The notes beneath the pieces are model-generated. The model searched no databases, was not told the origin of the DNA, and saw only the letters and a program-made list of their open reading frames with translations. Below, in pieces: positions 29,432 to 36,293 of a stretch of DNA of 38,119 nt. The translations under genes were made by a program, and so were the position numbers. Where the stretch lies: IMG/VR virus record IMGVR_UViG_3300047471_000283, positions 1 to 38,119 of that record; one strand, 5' to 3'. Source of the stretch: a virus. How positions within the stretch are numbered: position 1 is the first letter of the stretch; every line of letters starts with the position of its first letter.

Positions 29432-29727
29432 ATCGTCCCCTGCTGTGCGAGCATCTCATTCGGTCCGACGATCGCCACGTAGAACCACTTCTTGTTAGAC
29501 ACCTCGATGTCCGGGAACTCCTTCAGGTCCTGAAACTCCTTGACCATCGCGGTCCCGAGGTTGACCGGCACCTCGACACCAACCAGCCGCTTCGCTGCGT
29601 CGTTCTCGCGGTGACCGTACAGTCGCACCGGGTGGCTCGGTCCGTTGCGCCTCGGGTTCTTCGGGTTCTCGACGCCGACGACCTTGATGGTCACCGGGTC
29701 CGTGATCGGAGGCTCGATCCAGTTCAT
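29428..29727 (-). CDS. Protein of unknown function (99 aa)
   Basis: ATG 29727 in an ATGA junction. Beta-rich with Pro and Lys (PITDPVTIKVVGVENPKNPR), ending FYVAIVGPNEMLAQQG. No family recognised. Confidence 0.68.
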   Translation of the reverse strand: MNWIEPPITDPVTIKVVGVENPKNPRRNGPSHPVRLYGHRENDAAKRLVGVEVPVNLGTAMVKEFQDLKEFPDIEVSNKKWFYVAIVGPNEMLAQQGTM

Positions 29728-29981
29728 GGCTTCTGCCTACGGTGCGGCACTTTCTGCGCGCGGATCGCCGGGTGCTGGCCGAACTTCTCGATGAACCACT
29801 TCACCGCACGCCGGACCGGGCGCGAACGGCTCGCGAGGGCAAAGAGTTGAACGCCATCCTCCTTGGTGTTCGTCCACTCGTAGGTCCAGAAGCGCCCGAC
29901 GTGGAACCGCTCGTCGTCGGGGTCCTTCAACTCCACGATGCGGCCGTTCATCGGGCCACCGACCAGCTTGACCTTCGTCAT
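29724..29981 (-). CDS. Small phage-type protein (85 aa)
   Basis: ATG 29981 in an ATGA junction. Starts TKVKLVGGPMNGRIVELKD, a form I recall from short phage and actinobacterial hypothetical proteins. A basic C-terminus (KFGQHPAIRAQKVPHRRQK). Function unknown. Confidence 0.7.
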   Translation of the reverse strand: MTKVKLVGGPMNGRIVELKDPDDERFHVGRFWTYEWTNTKEDGVQLFALASRSRPVRRAVKWFIEKFGQHPAIRAQKVPHRRQKP

Positions 29982-30232
29982 GTCCGTTCTCCTCGCTTGT
30001 GCAGTTCGGCGAGCAGTTCACCGATGGCCGTGTGTAGGTCGGTCAGGTTCTTGAGTGCACGATCCCGGCGTTCCACAGAGCCGTCGCCCGTGTATAGGCG
30101 CATCTCGGCTCCACGACCAGAATCCCCCGAAACGTGGAGGGACACCTCACCGTTGTTTCCGCTGCGCCATACGTAGGTGTCACCGACATCGGCGCGGATG
30201 TTGTCAGAATACGTGATGCGTGTCACACTCAC
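29978..30232 (-). CDS. Protein of unknown function (84 aa)
   Basis: GTG 30232 in a GTGA junction, GAGGGAGG 8 bases upstream; codons further 5' are shadow. Beta-rich (DTYVWRSGNNGEVSLHVSG) then a helix (LKNLTDLHTAIGELLAELHK). No family recognised. Confidence 0.65.
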   Translation of the reverse strand: MSVTRITYSDNIRADVGDTYVWRSGNNGEVSLHVSGDSGRGAEMRLYTGDGSVERRDRALKNLTDLHTAIGELLAELHKRGERT

Positions 30233-30492
30233 CTGCGTGCCTCCCTCTTGGCGACCTTGGCTCTGCGCCACTCGCTGTTGCGGAACGCGGATTCCCATGT
30301 GTGGCCGCGTCCGATGGTGGTCTCGATCTCCCCGATCTTCCACACCATACAGCGGAAGCCGGGCTCCTCGAAGGCACTGATGGTGCCCATCTCACCGAAG
30401 ACCTCGCGGGCCTTCAGCATTGCCTGCTCGCGCGTCATCGACGGCGGCAGCCGGTCTTCCTGCACGGGCCTACGAGACATCGAGATCGACAT
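30229..30492 (-). CDS. Protein of unknown function (87 aa)
   Basis: ATG 30492 with AGGAGGTGCAAG upstream; overlaps the gene before by 23 bases. TREQAMLKAREVFGEMGTIS, then CMVWKIGEIETTIGRGHTW, a small alpha-beta domain, with a basic end. No family recognised. Confidence 0.66.
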   Translation of the reverse strand: MSISMSRRPVQEDRLPPSMTREQAMLKAREVFGEMGTISAFEEPGFRCMVWKIGEIETTIGRGHTWESAFRNSEWRRAKVAKREARR

Positions 30493-31066
30493 CTTGCACC
30501 TCCTGAAGTTTGTCCTGCCAGTACTCGTCGGCAGCGTCCTGATTGTCCACCTCACCCGACCCGCTGCACTCCTCACACTGTCCGTGCTCGGCGTCTTCGG
30601 TGTCGGTCTCGGCTTTCACTTCGACCTCACCCGATCCATCGCAGGCGGTGCAGTCGGCCGTCTCGTTGAAGTCCATGTCGAAGTCGATGCCCTCCAGAGC
30701 GTCGGCCGCATCGTTCAACGCCTGCGCCCGCTCCTCCAGAAGCTGCCCGGTGTCGCTGTCCTGAAGCTGGTCGGGCATGTTGCTGCGGTTGTCCTCGCAC
30801 TCCGAGGCCAGATCACGAAGGTCCGATGCAATCGACTCGACCTCATCGGGCAGGTTCTCGTCGCCCACGAGGGCAGCGACCCTGTCCTGAATGTCGTACA
30901 GTTGCGAGTAGAAGCTGGACTGGGTGAGTTGCGACCGGGTCGGGGCGCTCTTGCTGAAGTACTTGCCCCCGTAGCGGAACTTCCACCACCAGTAGGACTC
31001 ACCCGCTTTGATACCATGGGCGGGGTAGTCCTTGCGGGCTGCCTTGACGAAGGTGGCGCGTGCCAT
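30470..31066 (-). CDS. Protein with DnaJ-type CxxCxGxG half-motifs (198 aa)
   Basis: ATG 31066; the longer upstream frame is shadow. N-terminal part (GESYWWWKFRYGGKYFSKS, TQSSFYSQLYDIQDRVAAL) is shared, as I recall, by several phage hypothetical proteins. A helical, acidic centre follows. At the end are two half-motifs: CTACDGSGEV (139-148) and CEECSGSGEV (164-173), as in the zinc finger of DnaJ, where four occur. There is no J-domain. A possible substrate- or chaperone-binding accessory protein. Confidence 0.7.
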   Translation of the reverse strand: MARATFVKAARKDYPAHGIKAGESYWWWKFRYGGKYFSKSAPTRSQLTQSSFYSQLYDIQDRVAALVGDENLPDEVESIASDLRDLASECEDNRSNMPDQLQDSDTGQLLEERAQALNDAADALEGIDFDMDFNETADCTACDGSGEVEVKAETDTEDAEHGQCEECSGSGEVDNQDAADEYWQDKLQEVQDVDLDVS

Positions 31067-31188
31067 CAGTGCACCTTCGCTGCGGGAGGCGAGGCGAGGA
31101 TGTGCACGTCGTGCGCGATGCTCCTGATGTTGTCCGCGACACTGAGGAGCAGCACCCAGATGAGAAACAGAAACATGACCTTCAACAT
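31066..31188 (-). CDS. Small single-TM protein (40 aa)
   Basis: ATG 31188 with GAGGAAGGACC upstream; TGATG junction. LKVMFLFLIWVLLLSVAD is an N-terminal TM/signal segment; the rest (NIRSIAHDVHILASPP) is polar. Function unknown. Confidence 0.65.
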   Translation of the reverse strand: MLKVMFLFLIWVLLLSVADNIRSIAHDVHILASPPAAKVH

Positions 31189-31643
31189 GACTGGTCCTTC
31201 CTCTGTACGGTGTACCGACCCGGCACTCCGGTTGCATCGAGTCGGAAGGTGGGTGTATCGTACCGGAGACATTGGTCCCGCAAGTACAGGATGACGTACT
31301 CGGGGAGACGCTTGTGCATGTGGGCGTTGAGCAGCCTGTCGATGGTGTTCCCACTGGCGATGAAATCGTCGATGATGATGTACGCACCGGTCCGGTCACC
31401 CGGCTCACGCTTCTTGTCCCAGTCGTATGGTCCCTCGATGTGCGAGCCGTGAGTGGACTCGCCCTTGCGGACCACGACCAGCCACTTGTTGAAGCGGTCG
31501 CAGAAGATGGCTCCCGGGATGACGCCCGAAAGTCCCGTGACCAGCACATGGTCAAACTGATCGAGGATGTCGGCGGTGCACTGTTCGAGCTTCTCCAGTG
31601 CAATGCGTAGTCCCGGCCGGTACGTGTGCGCGAGGTAGCTCAC
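31182..31643 (-). CDS. Type I phosphoribosyltransferase
   Basis: GTG 31643 with AAGGAGAAG upstream; 153 aa. HVLVTGLSGVIPGAIFCDRF and WLVVVRKGESTHG (loop with Lys), then AYIIIDDFIASGNTI (87-101), the PRPP-binding motif of PRTases. The order fits purine/pyrimidine salvage-type PRTases, though the flexible loop is hard to place. It may salvage bases or modify nucleotides in infected cells. In a block of small accessory genes. Confidence 0.85.
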   Translation of the reverse strand: MSYLAHTYRPGLRIALEKLEQCTADILDQFDHVLVTGLSGVIPGAIFCDRFNKWLVVVRKGESTHGSHIEGPYDWDKKREPGDRTGAYIIIDDFIASGNTIDRLLNAHMHKRLPEYVILYLRDQCLRYDTPTFRLDATGVPGRYTVQRKDQSC

Positions 31644-31645
31644 GT

Positions 31646-31966
31646 CTACTTCTCCTTCTTGCCGCCAGAGTTCTGCGGCTTCGCGTGGTTGGTGGTCGGA
31701 TACAACGCCCGCACCACCGCGTCACGCGCGTTCTGAATCTCCTGTGGCGTCATCGGCCGCCGAGGAGACAGCACGACGCGCTCCGAGTACGCCTCGGCCT
31801 CGCCGGTCTGTGGGTTCACCCGCACGCCCCGGTTGACCTTGACCACCTCGGGCTTGATGAACACGTCGGCCAGCGGCTTCCCGTGGCGCTCGTTGCGCGG
31901 ACGCATCGGGACCGTGTTCGGGGCGACGATGCTCGACTGGCTCTTGAACTTGCTGTGGGTTCTCAC
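31646..31966 (-). CDS. Basic protein of unknown function (106 aa)
   Basis: GTG 31966 with AAGGAGAACCC upstream; GTGA junction. Residues like FKSQSSIVAPNTVPMRPRN and SPRRPMTPQEIQNARDAVVR; basic ends (NSGGKKEK). The frame is open further 5' to 32128, but that part looks like a mix of two frames (see 31963-32128). No family recognised. Confidence 0.65.
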   Translation of the reverse strand: MRTHSKFKSQSSIVAPNTVPMRPRNERHGKPLADVFIKPEVVKVNRGVRVNPQTGEAEAYSERVVLSPRRPMTPQEIQNARDAVVRALYPTTNHAKPQNSGGKKEK

Positions 31967-32128
31967 GGGTTCTCCTTGTCCGCGTTCGCTTCGTACAGCT
32001 TGTCGAGCGCGTTGGTCGCGGGAACGATGGTGCCAGTATACCCGATGTTGTCGAGGGCCGCCGCCGAGGGAGATGCGGCCCCAATCGCCCCAGAGACACA
32101 GGCCGTGCCGATCGAGACTGACCTTCAC
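31963..32128 (-). CDS. Small gene with apparent internal frame change
   Basis: GTG 32128 (GTGA junction) starts a natural-looking KVSLDRHGLCLWGDWGRISL, but this frame then becomes Arg-rich. The frame one base further on is natural instead: ALDNIGYTGTIVPATNALD, ending ADKENP at TGA 31963, overlapping the next GTG. That second frame has no start of its own. The switch must fall near GGCGGCGGCC (about 32052-32065). Either a sequence indel, a frameshift site, or a decayed gene. Confidence 0.4.
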
Positions 32129-32259
32129 TGGCCCGCCGCTCGGAGCGCGACCCACAGGGCCACGGCGCTCTCGACCGATTGCGTGATGTGGCAGGTGTTG
32201 CCACTGGGCAGCGTGACGTGCCACTCGCCTTCCGCCACCTCGACGATGCGCCAGTTCAT
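32125..32259 (-). CDS. Small protein of unknown function (44 aa)
   Basis: ATG 32259 with GAGGTGGACGC upstream; ATGA and GTGA junctions. MNWRIVEVAEGEWHVTLPSG then HITQSVESAVALWVALRAAG: a beta hairpin and a helix. No family recognised. Confidence 0.65.
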   Translation of the reverse strand: MNWRIVEVAEGEWHVTLPSGNTCHITQSVESAVALWVALRAAGQ

Positions 32260-32402
32260 GCGTCCACCTCGTTGTTGTCCTCGTCCACCTCGACGACTTC
32301 GGTGTCGAAGTCGCCTTGACAGTCGAGCATGTTCTGTCCGGCCTCGTCCTCGTCGTGTGCGTAGACGTAGGCGGTGTACGTGACGCGGAACCGCTTCTTC
32401 AC
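32256..32402 (-). CDS. Small acidic protein (48 aa)
   Basis: GTG 32402 with GGGAGGTGTCC upstream; GTGA junction; stop overlaps the next ATG. KKRFRVTYTAYVYAHDEDEA then EVVEVDEDNNEVDA: a basic beta-rich start and very acidic end. No family recognised. Confidence 0.65.
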   Translation of the reverse strand: MKKRFRVTYTAYVYAHDEDEAGQNMLDCQGDFDTEVVEVDEDNNEVDA

Positions 32403-32554
32403 TTGGACACCTCCCGGAAGATGGCCCTGAAGTCGGGCCAGTCGAAGTACAGCCGTGAACCGGTGTCCACGTCCTTGACGATGACGCGGTTGTTGCTGGC
32501 ACTGAGCATGGTGACAATCTGCCCAGTGAGTTTGTGCCGGTATCGGATGCTCAC
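32399..32554 (-). CDS. Small protein of unknown function (51 aa)
   Basis: GTG 32554 in a GTGA junction. SIRYRHKLTGQIVTMLSASN, VIVKDVDTGSRLYFDWPDF: beta-rich, like a small SH3-type fold, but unassigned. Coupled to both neighbours. Confidence 0.65.
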   Translation of the reverse strand: MSIRYRHKLTGQIVTMLSASNNRVIVKDVDTGSRLYFDWPDFRAIFREVSK

Positions 32555-32739
32555 GTCACCACCTGCCAGTCTTCGAGGTCCACCTCGACCGGCTCGTCGC
32601 TGCCGAGGGACCGACCGATGTGGAGCATCGACCGGTGGTCGCCCACGAACTTCACGTCCTCACCGTTCTCGTCCACACCCTTGCCGAAGCCCACCGTGCT
32701 CCACGCAGGGATGTTGACGTTGGTCACACGGACACGCAT
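32551..32739 (-). CDS. Small protein of unknown function (62 aa)
   Basis: ATG 32739 with GAGGGATTCTGAG upstream. RVRVTNVNIPAWSTVGFGKG then DLEDWQVVT: beta-rich. Upstream codons in the same frame are shadow. No family recognised. Confidence 0.65.
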   Translation of the reverse strand: MRVRVTNVNIPAWSTVGFGKGVDENGEDVKFVGDHRSMLHIGRSLGSDEPVEVDLEDWQVVT

Positions 32740-32740
32740 C

Positions 32741-32938
32741 TCAGAATCCCTCGTCGGTGAGCAGGTCGGCCGCACGCTTCACGTCACCGAGGTCACCGTT
32801 CCAGTGGATGAACCGCACGATGCCCCGCTCGCCCGACCACTCGACGATGCAGTTCATCTCGCGCTTCAACTCGTTGATGAACACCCGCTCGTCGGTGTAC
32901 CTACGCGCGGGCCGCTTCAGGCTCATCTCGTTCAGCAT
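32741..32938 (-). CDS. Small protein of unknown function (65 aa)
   Basis: ATG 32938 with GCGGAGGATGTG upstream; TGATG junction. LKRPARRYTDERVFINELKR then GIVRFIHWNGDLGDVKRAAD: a basic alpha-beta protein. No family recognised. Confidence 0.65.
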   Translation of the reverse strand: MLNEMSLKRPARRYTDERVFINELKREMNCIVEWSGERGIVRFIHWNGDLGDVKRAADLLTDEGF

Positions 32939-33312
32939 CACATCCTCCGCTCTTGGGGTTGGGGAAACTTGATGCCCCACGAGAACGGTTCCCCGTGGGC
33001 GTTGGCACCACTCAGTTCTTGCGTGCCCTGCTCGTGCACGTACGGCGAGAGCCAGTAGTCCTCGGGCACGACCTCGACCGGGATGCGAATCTCGATGCGG
33101 ACACGCGAGTACCGCTTCCTCGTGCCGCGCTTCGGATGCTCGACGAGCATGGTCACCAGTGCACCGGGGTCGTTCAGGTCGATGCCTTCCCACTGGTCAT
33201 CGCCTTCACCGAAGCTCGACGCGACCGTCTCAGACATGCCGCAGATGAGAGCCACAGCATCCTCCACCGTGTCCACGATGTACGATGCGTGGTACGTACC
33301 GCTCCGCTCCAT
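32938..33312 (-). CDS. Protein of unknown function (124 aa)
   Basis: ATG 33312 with AGGTGAGGTGACC upstream. YHASYIVDTVEDAVALICGM, then IEIRIPVEVVPEDYWL, and FSWGIKFPQPQERR: an alpha-beta protein. No recognised motif. Confidence 0.67.
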   Translation of the reverse strand: MERSGTYHASYIVDTVEDAVALICGMSETVASSFGEGDDQWEGIDLNDPGALVTMLVEHPKRGTRKRYSRVRIEIRIPVEVVPEDYWLSPYVHEQGTQELSGANAHGEPFSWGIKFPQPQERRM

Positions 33313-33314
33313 GG

Positions 33315-33536
33315 TCACCTCACCTTCGTGATGTAGCCGTCCGCATCGACCGTGATGGCCGCGAACTTGGTACGCTTCGCCGGGTCCATGCACACACAGT
33401 ACTCGGCCGCCCGACCTTCCTTGAACTCGTCACCGAAGAAGCTCGTCTCCTTACGGTGGAGGATGAACCGCACCTTGCGGACCTTGATGGCCTCCTTCAG
33501 CGCGGCCTTGGACTTGAATCCGTGGAAGTGCATCAT
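33315..33536 (-). CDS. Protein of unknown function (73 aa)
   Basis: ATG 33536 (or 33533) with GGAGGTCTGAATC upstream. FKSKAALKEAIKVRKVRFIL, then RAAEYCVCMDPAKRTKFAAI. CVC is the only Cys group. No family recognised. Confidence 0.65.
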   Translation of the reverse strand: MMHFHGFKSKAALKEAIKVRKVRFILHRKETSFFGDEFKEGRAAEYCVCMDPAKRTKFAAITVDADGYITKVR

Positions 33537-33539
33537 GAT

Positions 33540-33785
33540 TCAGACCTCCGTGATGGTGCCCTCTGCGCGCACCACCGGTTCGAGTTTGGCGATTGCCTCG
33601 TCCACCGCTGCGAGGATTGTGGCATAGCTCGCACGCGGGGTCAAGCCGAAGTCCTTGCGTAGCTGCTTGGCCCACGAGGTGGTGTTCCGCATCCGGATGC
33701 GCTTGACCGCCATCCGCATCACCATGCGAGCGGCGAGCAGCCGGTACATCTGGATACCACTACCAACTGCGAGGATTCCAGCCAT
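33540..33785 (-). CDS. Basic helical protein (81 aa)
   Basis: ATG 33785 with GGGAGGTAGAAG upstream. A hydrophobic/basic N-terminal half (LAVGSGIQMYRLLAARMVMR) then ASYATILAAVDEAIAKLE. It could sit at the membrane surface. Its first codons overlap the 47-aa gene in another frame. Confidence 0.63.
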   Translation of the reverse strand: MAGILAVGSGIQMYRLLAARMVMRMAVKRIRMRNTTSWAKQLRKDFGLTPRASYATILAAVDEAIAKLEPVVRAEGTITEV

Positions 33786-33903
33786 CTTCTACCTCCCATG
33801 CCCACACGCCCCAGACCAGCAGGTGCGTGGTGCATCCGTTGACACCCTTGTACAGGGTGGGCAGCCAGTGCCATCCGCGACAGGTGCGACCGAGGTATGT
33901 CAT
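33760..33903 (-). CDS. Trp-rich small protein (47 aa)
   Basis: ATG 33903 in an ATGA junction, stop TAG 33760, overlapping the next gene by 26 bases. TYLGRTCRGWHWLPTLYKG and VWGVWAWEVEDGWN: 7 Trp in 47 residues. It fills a gap that would otherwise be unexplained. Function unknown. Confidence 0.55.
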   Translation of the reverse strand: MTYLGRTCRGWHWLPTLYKGVNGCTTHLLVWGVWAWEVEDGWNPRSW

Positions 33904-34322
33904 GCGTTGGCCTTCAGGAACTGGAGCAGGAGCTTGTCATCCTCATCGACCCAATCCGGGTCGCTGCACTGACGCTCGACCTCCGCGAGCGCCTCGTCGT
34001 ACGTGTGGGCGTTGGTCAGGTAGTTTGCGCCCGCCTTTGCCATCCGCTCGACGATGGCCGCACACTCGGCACAGCCCGCGTGTGGGAACTTGTCGTCGTA
34101 GCTGTTGTGGAACTCGTCACCGTGGTCGTGGTACCCAGAGCCGAACTCGGCTTCGAAGGCGTCGCACCCGGAGCACGAGCCGTAGGCTCCGATGACCCAC
34201 TTGACCACTCCCGCGTGCTCGACCTTGGCGACCCACGTTCCCTGATAGTCACCGAAGTAGTCGAAGGCGAGAACCTTGGCACCCGCTCGTTCGAGCAGGC
34301 CCTGATACGGAGAGGCGCTCAT
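33900..34322 (-). CDS. Protein with paired CxxC motifs (140 aa)
   Basis: ATG 34322 with AGGAAGCCTG upstream. WVAKVEHAGVVKWVIGAYG, then CSGC (about 50) and CAEC (about 82) with His-rich GYHDHGDEFHNSY between, a possible zinc or metal site, then a helical, acidic end. No family recognised. Confidence 0.68.
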   Translation of the reverse strand: MSASPYQGLLERAGAKVLAFDYFGDYQGTWVAKVEHAGVVKWVIGAYGSCSGCDAFEAEFGSGYHDHGDEFHNSYDDKFPHAGCAECAAIVERMAKAGANYLTNAHTYDEALAEVERQCSDPDWVDEDDKLLLQFLKANA

Positions 34323-34324
34323 GT

Positions 34325-34522
34325 TCAGGCTTCCTGCGAGATGACGGTGTAGTGGAACAGCGGGGTACCGAAGGAGCCCGTGACGAGCGCCTTGGTCGTC
34401 GAGACGGTCCGGCCCTTGGCACGGGCCTTCGCGGCCTCGCGTCGAGCGTCCACGGCGTTGATGCCCGTGTACTCGATGCGATGCTCCGGGATGTCGAACT
34501 TGACGATGCTCGTGTGATTCAT
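34325..34522 (-). CDS. Small protein of unknown function (65 aa)
   Basis: ATG 34522 with AAAGGG about 10 bases upstream. VKFDIPEHRIEYTGINAVDA, a basic helix (RREAAKARAKGR), then a beta stretch. Coupled with neighbours. No family recognised. Confidence 0.65.
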   Translation of the reverse strand: MNHTSIVKFDIPEHRIEYTGINAVDARREAAKARAKGRTVSTTKALVTGSFGTPLFHYTVISQEA

Positions 34523-34525
34523 GGC

Positions 34526-34768
34526 TCACACCCTTTCGATGGTGAACAGACTCGGGTCCGCCGTGACCATCAGACGGAACCCACGAGGGATGCACAGGGT
34601 CGGCACCCCATTGGTGTCCAGTGTGAACAGTCCCTGCGGAGTGTGTACGTTGGCCGTCTCGCCTTCCTTGAGGACGGTGGTGCGGTACCTACGGAACCGG
34701 TTCCGGTGCGACTCATTGCGAGCCGCGCGTTTCTCGCGTGCGGCCATCTCGGCCCTGTCGAAGCCCAT
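34526..34768 (-). CDS. Basic protein of unknown function (80 aa)
   Basis: ATG 34768 in a TGATG junction; weak ribosome-binding site. MAAREKRAARNESHRNRFRR is a strongly basic helix; the C-terminal half is beta-rich (LFTLDTNGVPTLCIPRGF). Likely nucleic-acid contact. No family recognised. Confidence 0.64.
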   Translation of the reverse strand: MGFDRAEMAAREKRAARNESHRNRFRRYRTTVLKEGETANVHTPQGLFTLDTNGVPTLCIPRGFRLMVTADPSLFTIERV

Positions 34769-34920
34769 CAGGCGGCCCACCGGTCGATGACGACTCGGTT
34801 GTACACGTCGGCCTTGCGCGCCTGCCGGAAGCACCGGAGCGCGTACTTCACGTCGAAGAACGGGTAGATTCGCATCGACCCCTTGTAATCGATGGTGATG
34901 ACAGCGAAGTTGAACCCCAT
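34768..34920 (-). CDS. Small protein of unknown function (50 aa)
   Basis: ATG 34920 with AGAGGTGAGCC upstream. FNFAVITIDYKGSMRIYPFF, then RCFRQARKADVYNRVV. Beta start, basic helix. It fills an otherwise empty interval and has coupled junctions. Confidence 0.62.
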   Translation of the reverse strand: MGFNFAVITIDYKGSMRIYPFFDVKYALRCFRQARKADVYNRVVIDRWAA

Positions 34921-34923
34921 GGC

Positions 34924-35064
34924 TCACCTCTTGGTGAAGGTTGTGGGCGACTCGTTCCGTGTGCCCTTGGGTGGTGCTCCGATGGGCCACAGTGGCTTGA
35001 AGGCGTCCTGCTCGGGTTTCGCCTCGGCCCATGCTGGCAGCGGTTGCTCCGGTGTGAACCTCAT
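34924..35064 (-). CDS. Small Pro-rich protein (46 aa)
   Basis: ATG 35064 to TGA 34924. RFTPEQPLPAWAEAKPEQDA and LWPIGAPPKGTRNE: Pro-rich, polar. No ribosome-binding site, but it lies 9 bases after the previous stop and the next gene starts over its end. Function unknown. Confidence 0.5.
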   Translation of the reverse strand: MRFTPEQPLPAWAEAKPEQDAFKPLWPIGAPPKGTRNESPTTFTKR

Positions 35065-35073
35065 CGGGAGAGA

Positions 35074-35262
35074 TTAGGCCGCCTTCTTGGGCTTGCGGTA
35101 GGCGTTCACGCCCAGCGTGACATCGGTGCCCGGGATGACGATGTTCCCGTGCGTGCTGGCGACCATCTCGGTCTTGCCCGACGCGGACGGACCGAAGGAC
35201 TGCGTGAGGTCGATGGTGATGGTGGCGACGTTGCCCTTGACCTTGACATCGACGTTCGACAT
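35074..35262 (-). CDS. First gene of the leftward array, small conserved-type phage protein (62 aa)
   Basis: ATG 35262 with AGGAG 8 bases upstream. VKVKGNVATITIDLTQSFGP, then IVIPGTDVTLGVNAYRKPKK: a beta-rich protein I recall from other high-GC phages as an abundant early hypothetical. The first gene after a 1.1-kb control region with a leader stem-loop, so probably strongly expressed early. Confidence 0.75.
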   Translation of the reverse strand: MSNVDVKVKGNVATITIDLTQSFGPSASGKTEMVASTHGNIVIPGTDVTLGVNAYRKPKKAA

Positions 35263-35278
35263 GGTGTGGCTCCTGTGG

Positions 35279-35336
35279 TGTGGGTTTCGCCCTATCTGGG
35301 GCTCGTCAGCGTGAGCGGTTGACTCACGGACCCACA
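35279..35336 (-). promoter_or_regulatory. Leader stem-loop upstream of first early gene
   Basis: Outer arms TGTGGGT / ACCCACA (35336-35330 with 35285-35279, 7 bp) enclose an inner CGTGAG / CTCACG hairpin (35328-35323, 35315-35310). The structure ends about 7 bases before the AGGAG of the first early gene. It could control translation or mRNA stability. An ATAGGG box lies within its loop. Confidence 0.5.
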
Positions 35337-35512
35337 GCCCGCACGCGAGGGTCACGGGCCAAGGTGCTCCCATCGGAGCGCGATTGGCGGCTGGACTCTG
35401 GCGTGCGGACTGCTCAGGTTGTGTGCTTGCCGGGCACACGTCGATGGCTCTACCTGTATCTCACCCGCTGGTACCCTCGCTCGTCCGTTCGTTCCCGACT
35501 TCCCTCGCCTCG

Positions 35513-35662
35513 CGGGGATACTCACCCGTTGCGGGGACTGTCATGGGCCGGAGTCTTGGCGCGTACTGTGACCGGTGGCAGGGTCGTGCCATCCCATATA
35601 GTCGCACACTAAGGCTCGGCTCCGGGCGCGGGGTCCGTGGCTGACTGCACGGAGTATCCCCG
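35513..35662. repeat. 11-bp inverted repeat pair with 128-bp spacing
   Basis: CGGGGATACTC (35513-35523) is the reverse complement of GAGTATCCCCG (35652-35662). The right copy is also part of a local stem-loop (35629-35662). Could be a bound site for one protein at two places in opposite directions. Confidence 0.7.
35629..35662. repeat. Two-part stem-loop in control region
   Basis: CGGGG (35629-35633) with CCCCG (35658-35662) as outer arms and TCCGTG (35634-35639) with CACGGA (35648-35653) as inner arms, with 8-base loop GCTGACTG. No T-run. Confidence 0.6.
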
Positions 35663-35762
35663 AGGCCCTACGTTGCCTGTCGTGTAGCTGTACCGGCCCC
35701 AGCGTACCTTTCGACCGCGCCTGCTAGGTTCCCCGTCTCGCTCATGTCAGGGGAGAGCCTAA

Positions 35763-35830
35763 GCACACCTTGGGAGTGTGCGGACGACTTACGTACACGG
35801 TACCTATGATGCCGGGCGGTAGCACCCGGC
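35763..35830. repeat. Two short hairpins in control region
   Basis: GCACAC CTTGGGA GTGTGC (35763-35781) and GCCGGG CGGTAGCA CCCGGC (35811-35830), each with perfect 6-bp arms. They lie between the divergent operons. Operators or structured RNA are both possible. Confidence 0.55.
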
Positions 35831-36140
35831 GCTGGACCTGTCGTGCGGGGCGAACCGCTCTTGCCGTTGCGCGGGTCCGCTTCGCCCGCTCCACCGCATC
35901 GCCCTGCGAGCAATACACTGTGCAAGAGCCTTGCCAATCGGCTAACTTGTTGCGGCGCAATGGGTGTGTACTTTTTGACACGCTGTTTTTCGGGCGCTTT
36001 GCCATTGCGTGAGGTGCGTTTCGCACGGTTGGCGGGGATGTCGCGCTCGTAAGCCGCTGTGGCGCATACACTTGCGGCGGGTGGGTGTGCTGGCCCTGCG
36101 ATTGGGTGAGATTTCCCATACCTTCCGGCCCATCTGGGCG

Positions 36141-36164
36141 TTGCAATCTGATAGGGTAGTGGTC
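36141..36164 (+). promoter_or_regulatory. Candidate rightward -10 region
   Basis: TAGGGT (36152-36157) followed by AGTGGTCCCC resembles the -10 and downstream part of the two leftward promoters (TAGGGT, then TGTAGTCCAC or TGAGGTCCAC). There is no TTGACA at 17 bases upstream (CCCATC there), so an activator or a modified polymerase may be needed. About 195 bases before the first rightward gene. Confidence 0.35.
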
Positions 36165-36176
36165 CCCGGGGTGGTA

Positions 36177-36293
36177 GTGCACGCTTGTGCACCATCGCAC
36201 GCGGCAGGGGTGAGAGCAGGCTCTCAGGCTCGCCCACGGGGTGGGCTGGGGGCAGCAGGGGACCGTCTCCATGGGGGGCGGGGGTACGACCCC
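36177..36293 (+). repeat. Cluster of four perfect palindromes in the rightward leader
   Basis: GTGCAC-gctt-GTGCAC (36177-36192), TGAGAGC-ag-GCTCTCA (36211-36226), GCCCAC-ggg-GTGGGC (36232-36246), GGGGT-acg-ACCCC (36281-36293). In 117 bases, after the -10-like box and before the first ribosome-binding site. As RNA they would make four short hairpins; as DNA the first two look like dimer operators. Confidence 0.65.

Noticed and set aside
31066-31603. N-terminal extension of the CxxCxGxG protein up to 31603
   Set aside because: Those codons are antisense or out of frame to the phosphoribosyltransferase and are Ser/Arg/Thr-rich; ATG 31066 sits in a coupled TGATG junction.
35975-36003. TTGACA (35975-35980) as a rightward promoter
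   Set aside because: No -10-like hexamer at 16-19 bases; the following bases are TTTGCC/TGCCAT.
35280-36240. Short frames within the control region as genes
   Set aside because: None has a ribosome-binding site or natural composition; the inverted repeats explain the region better.
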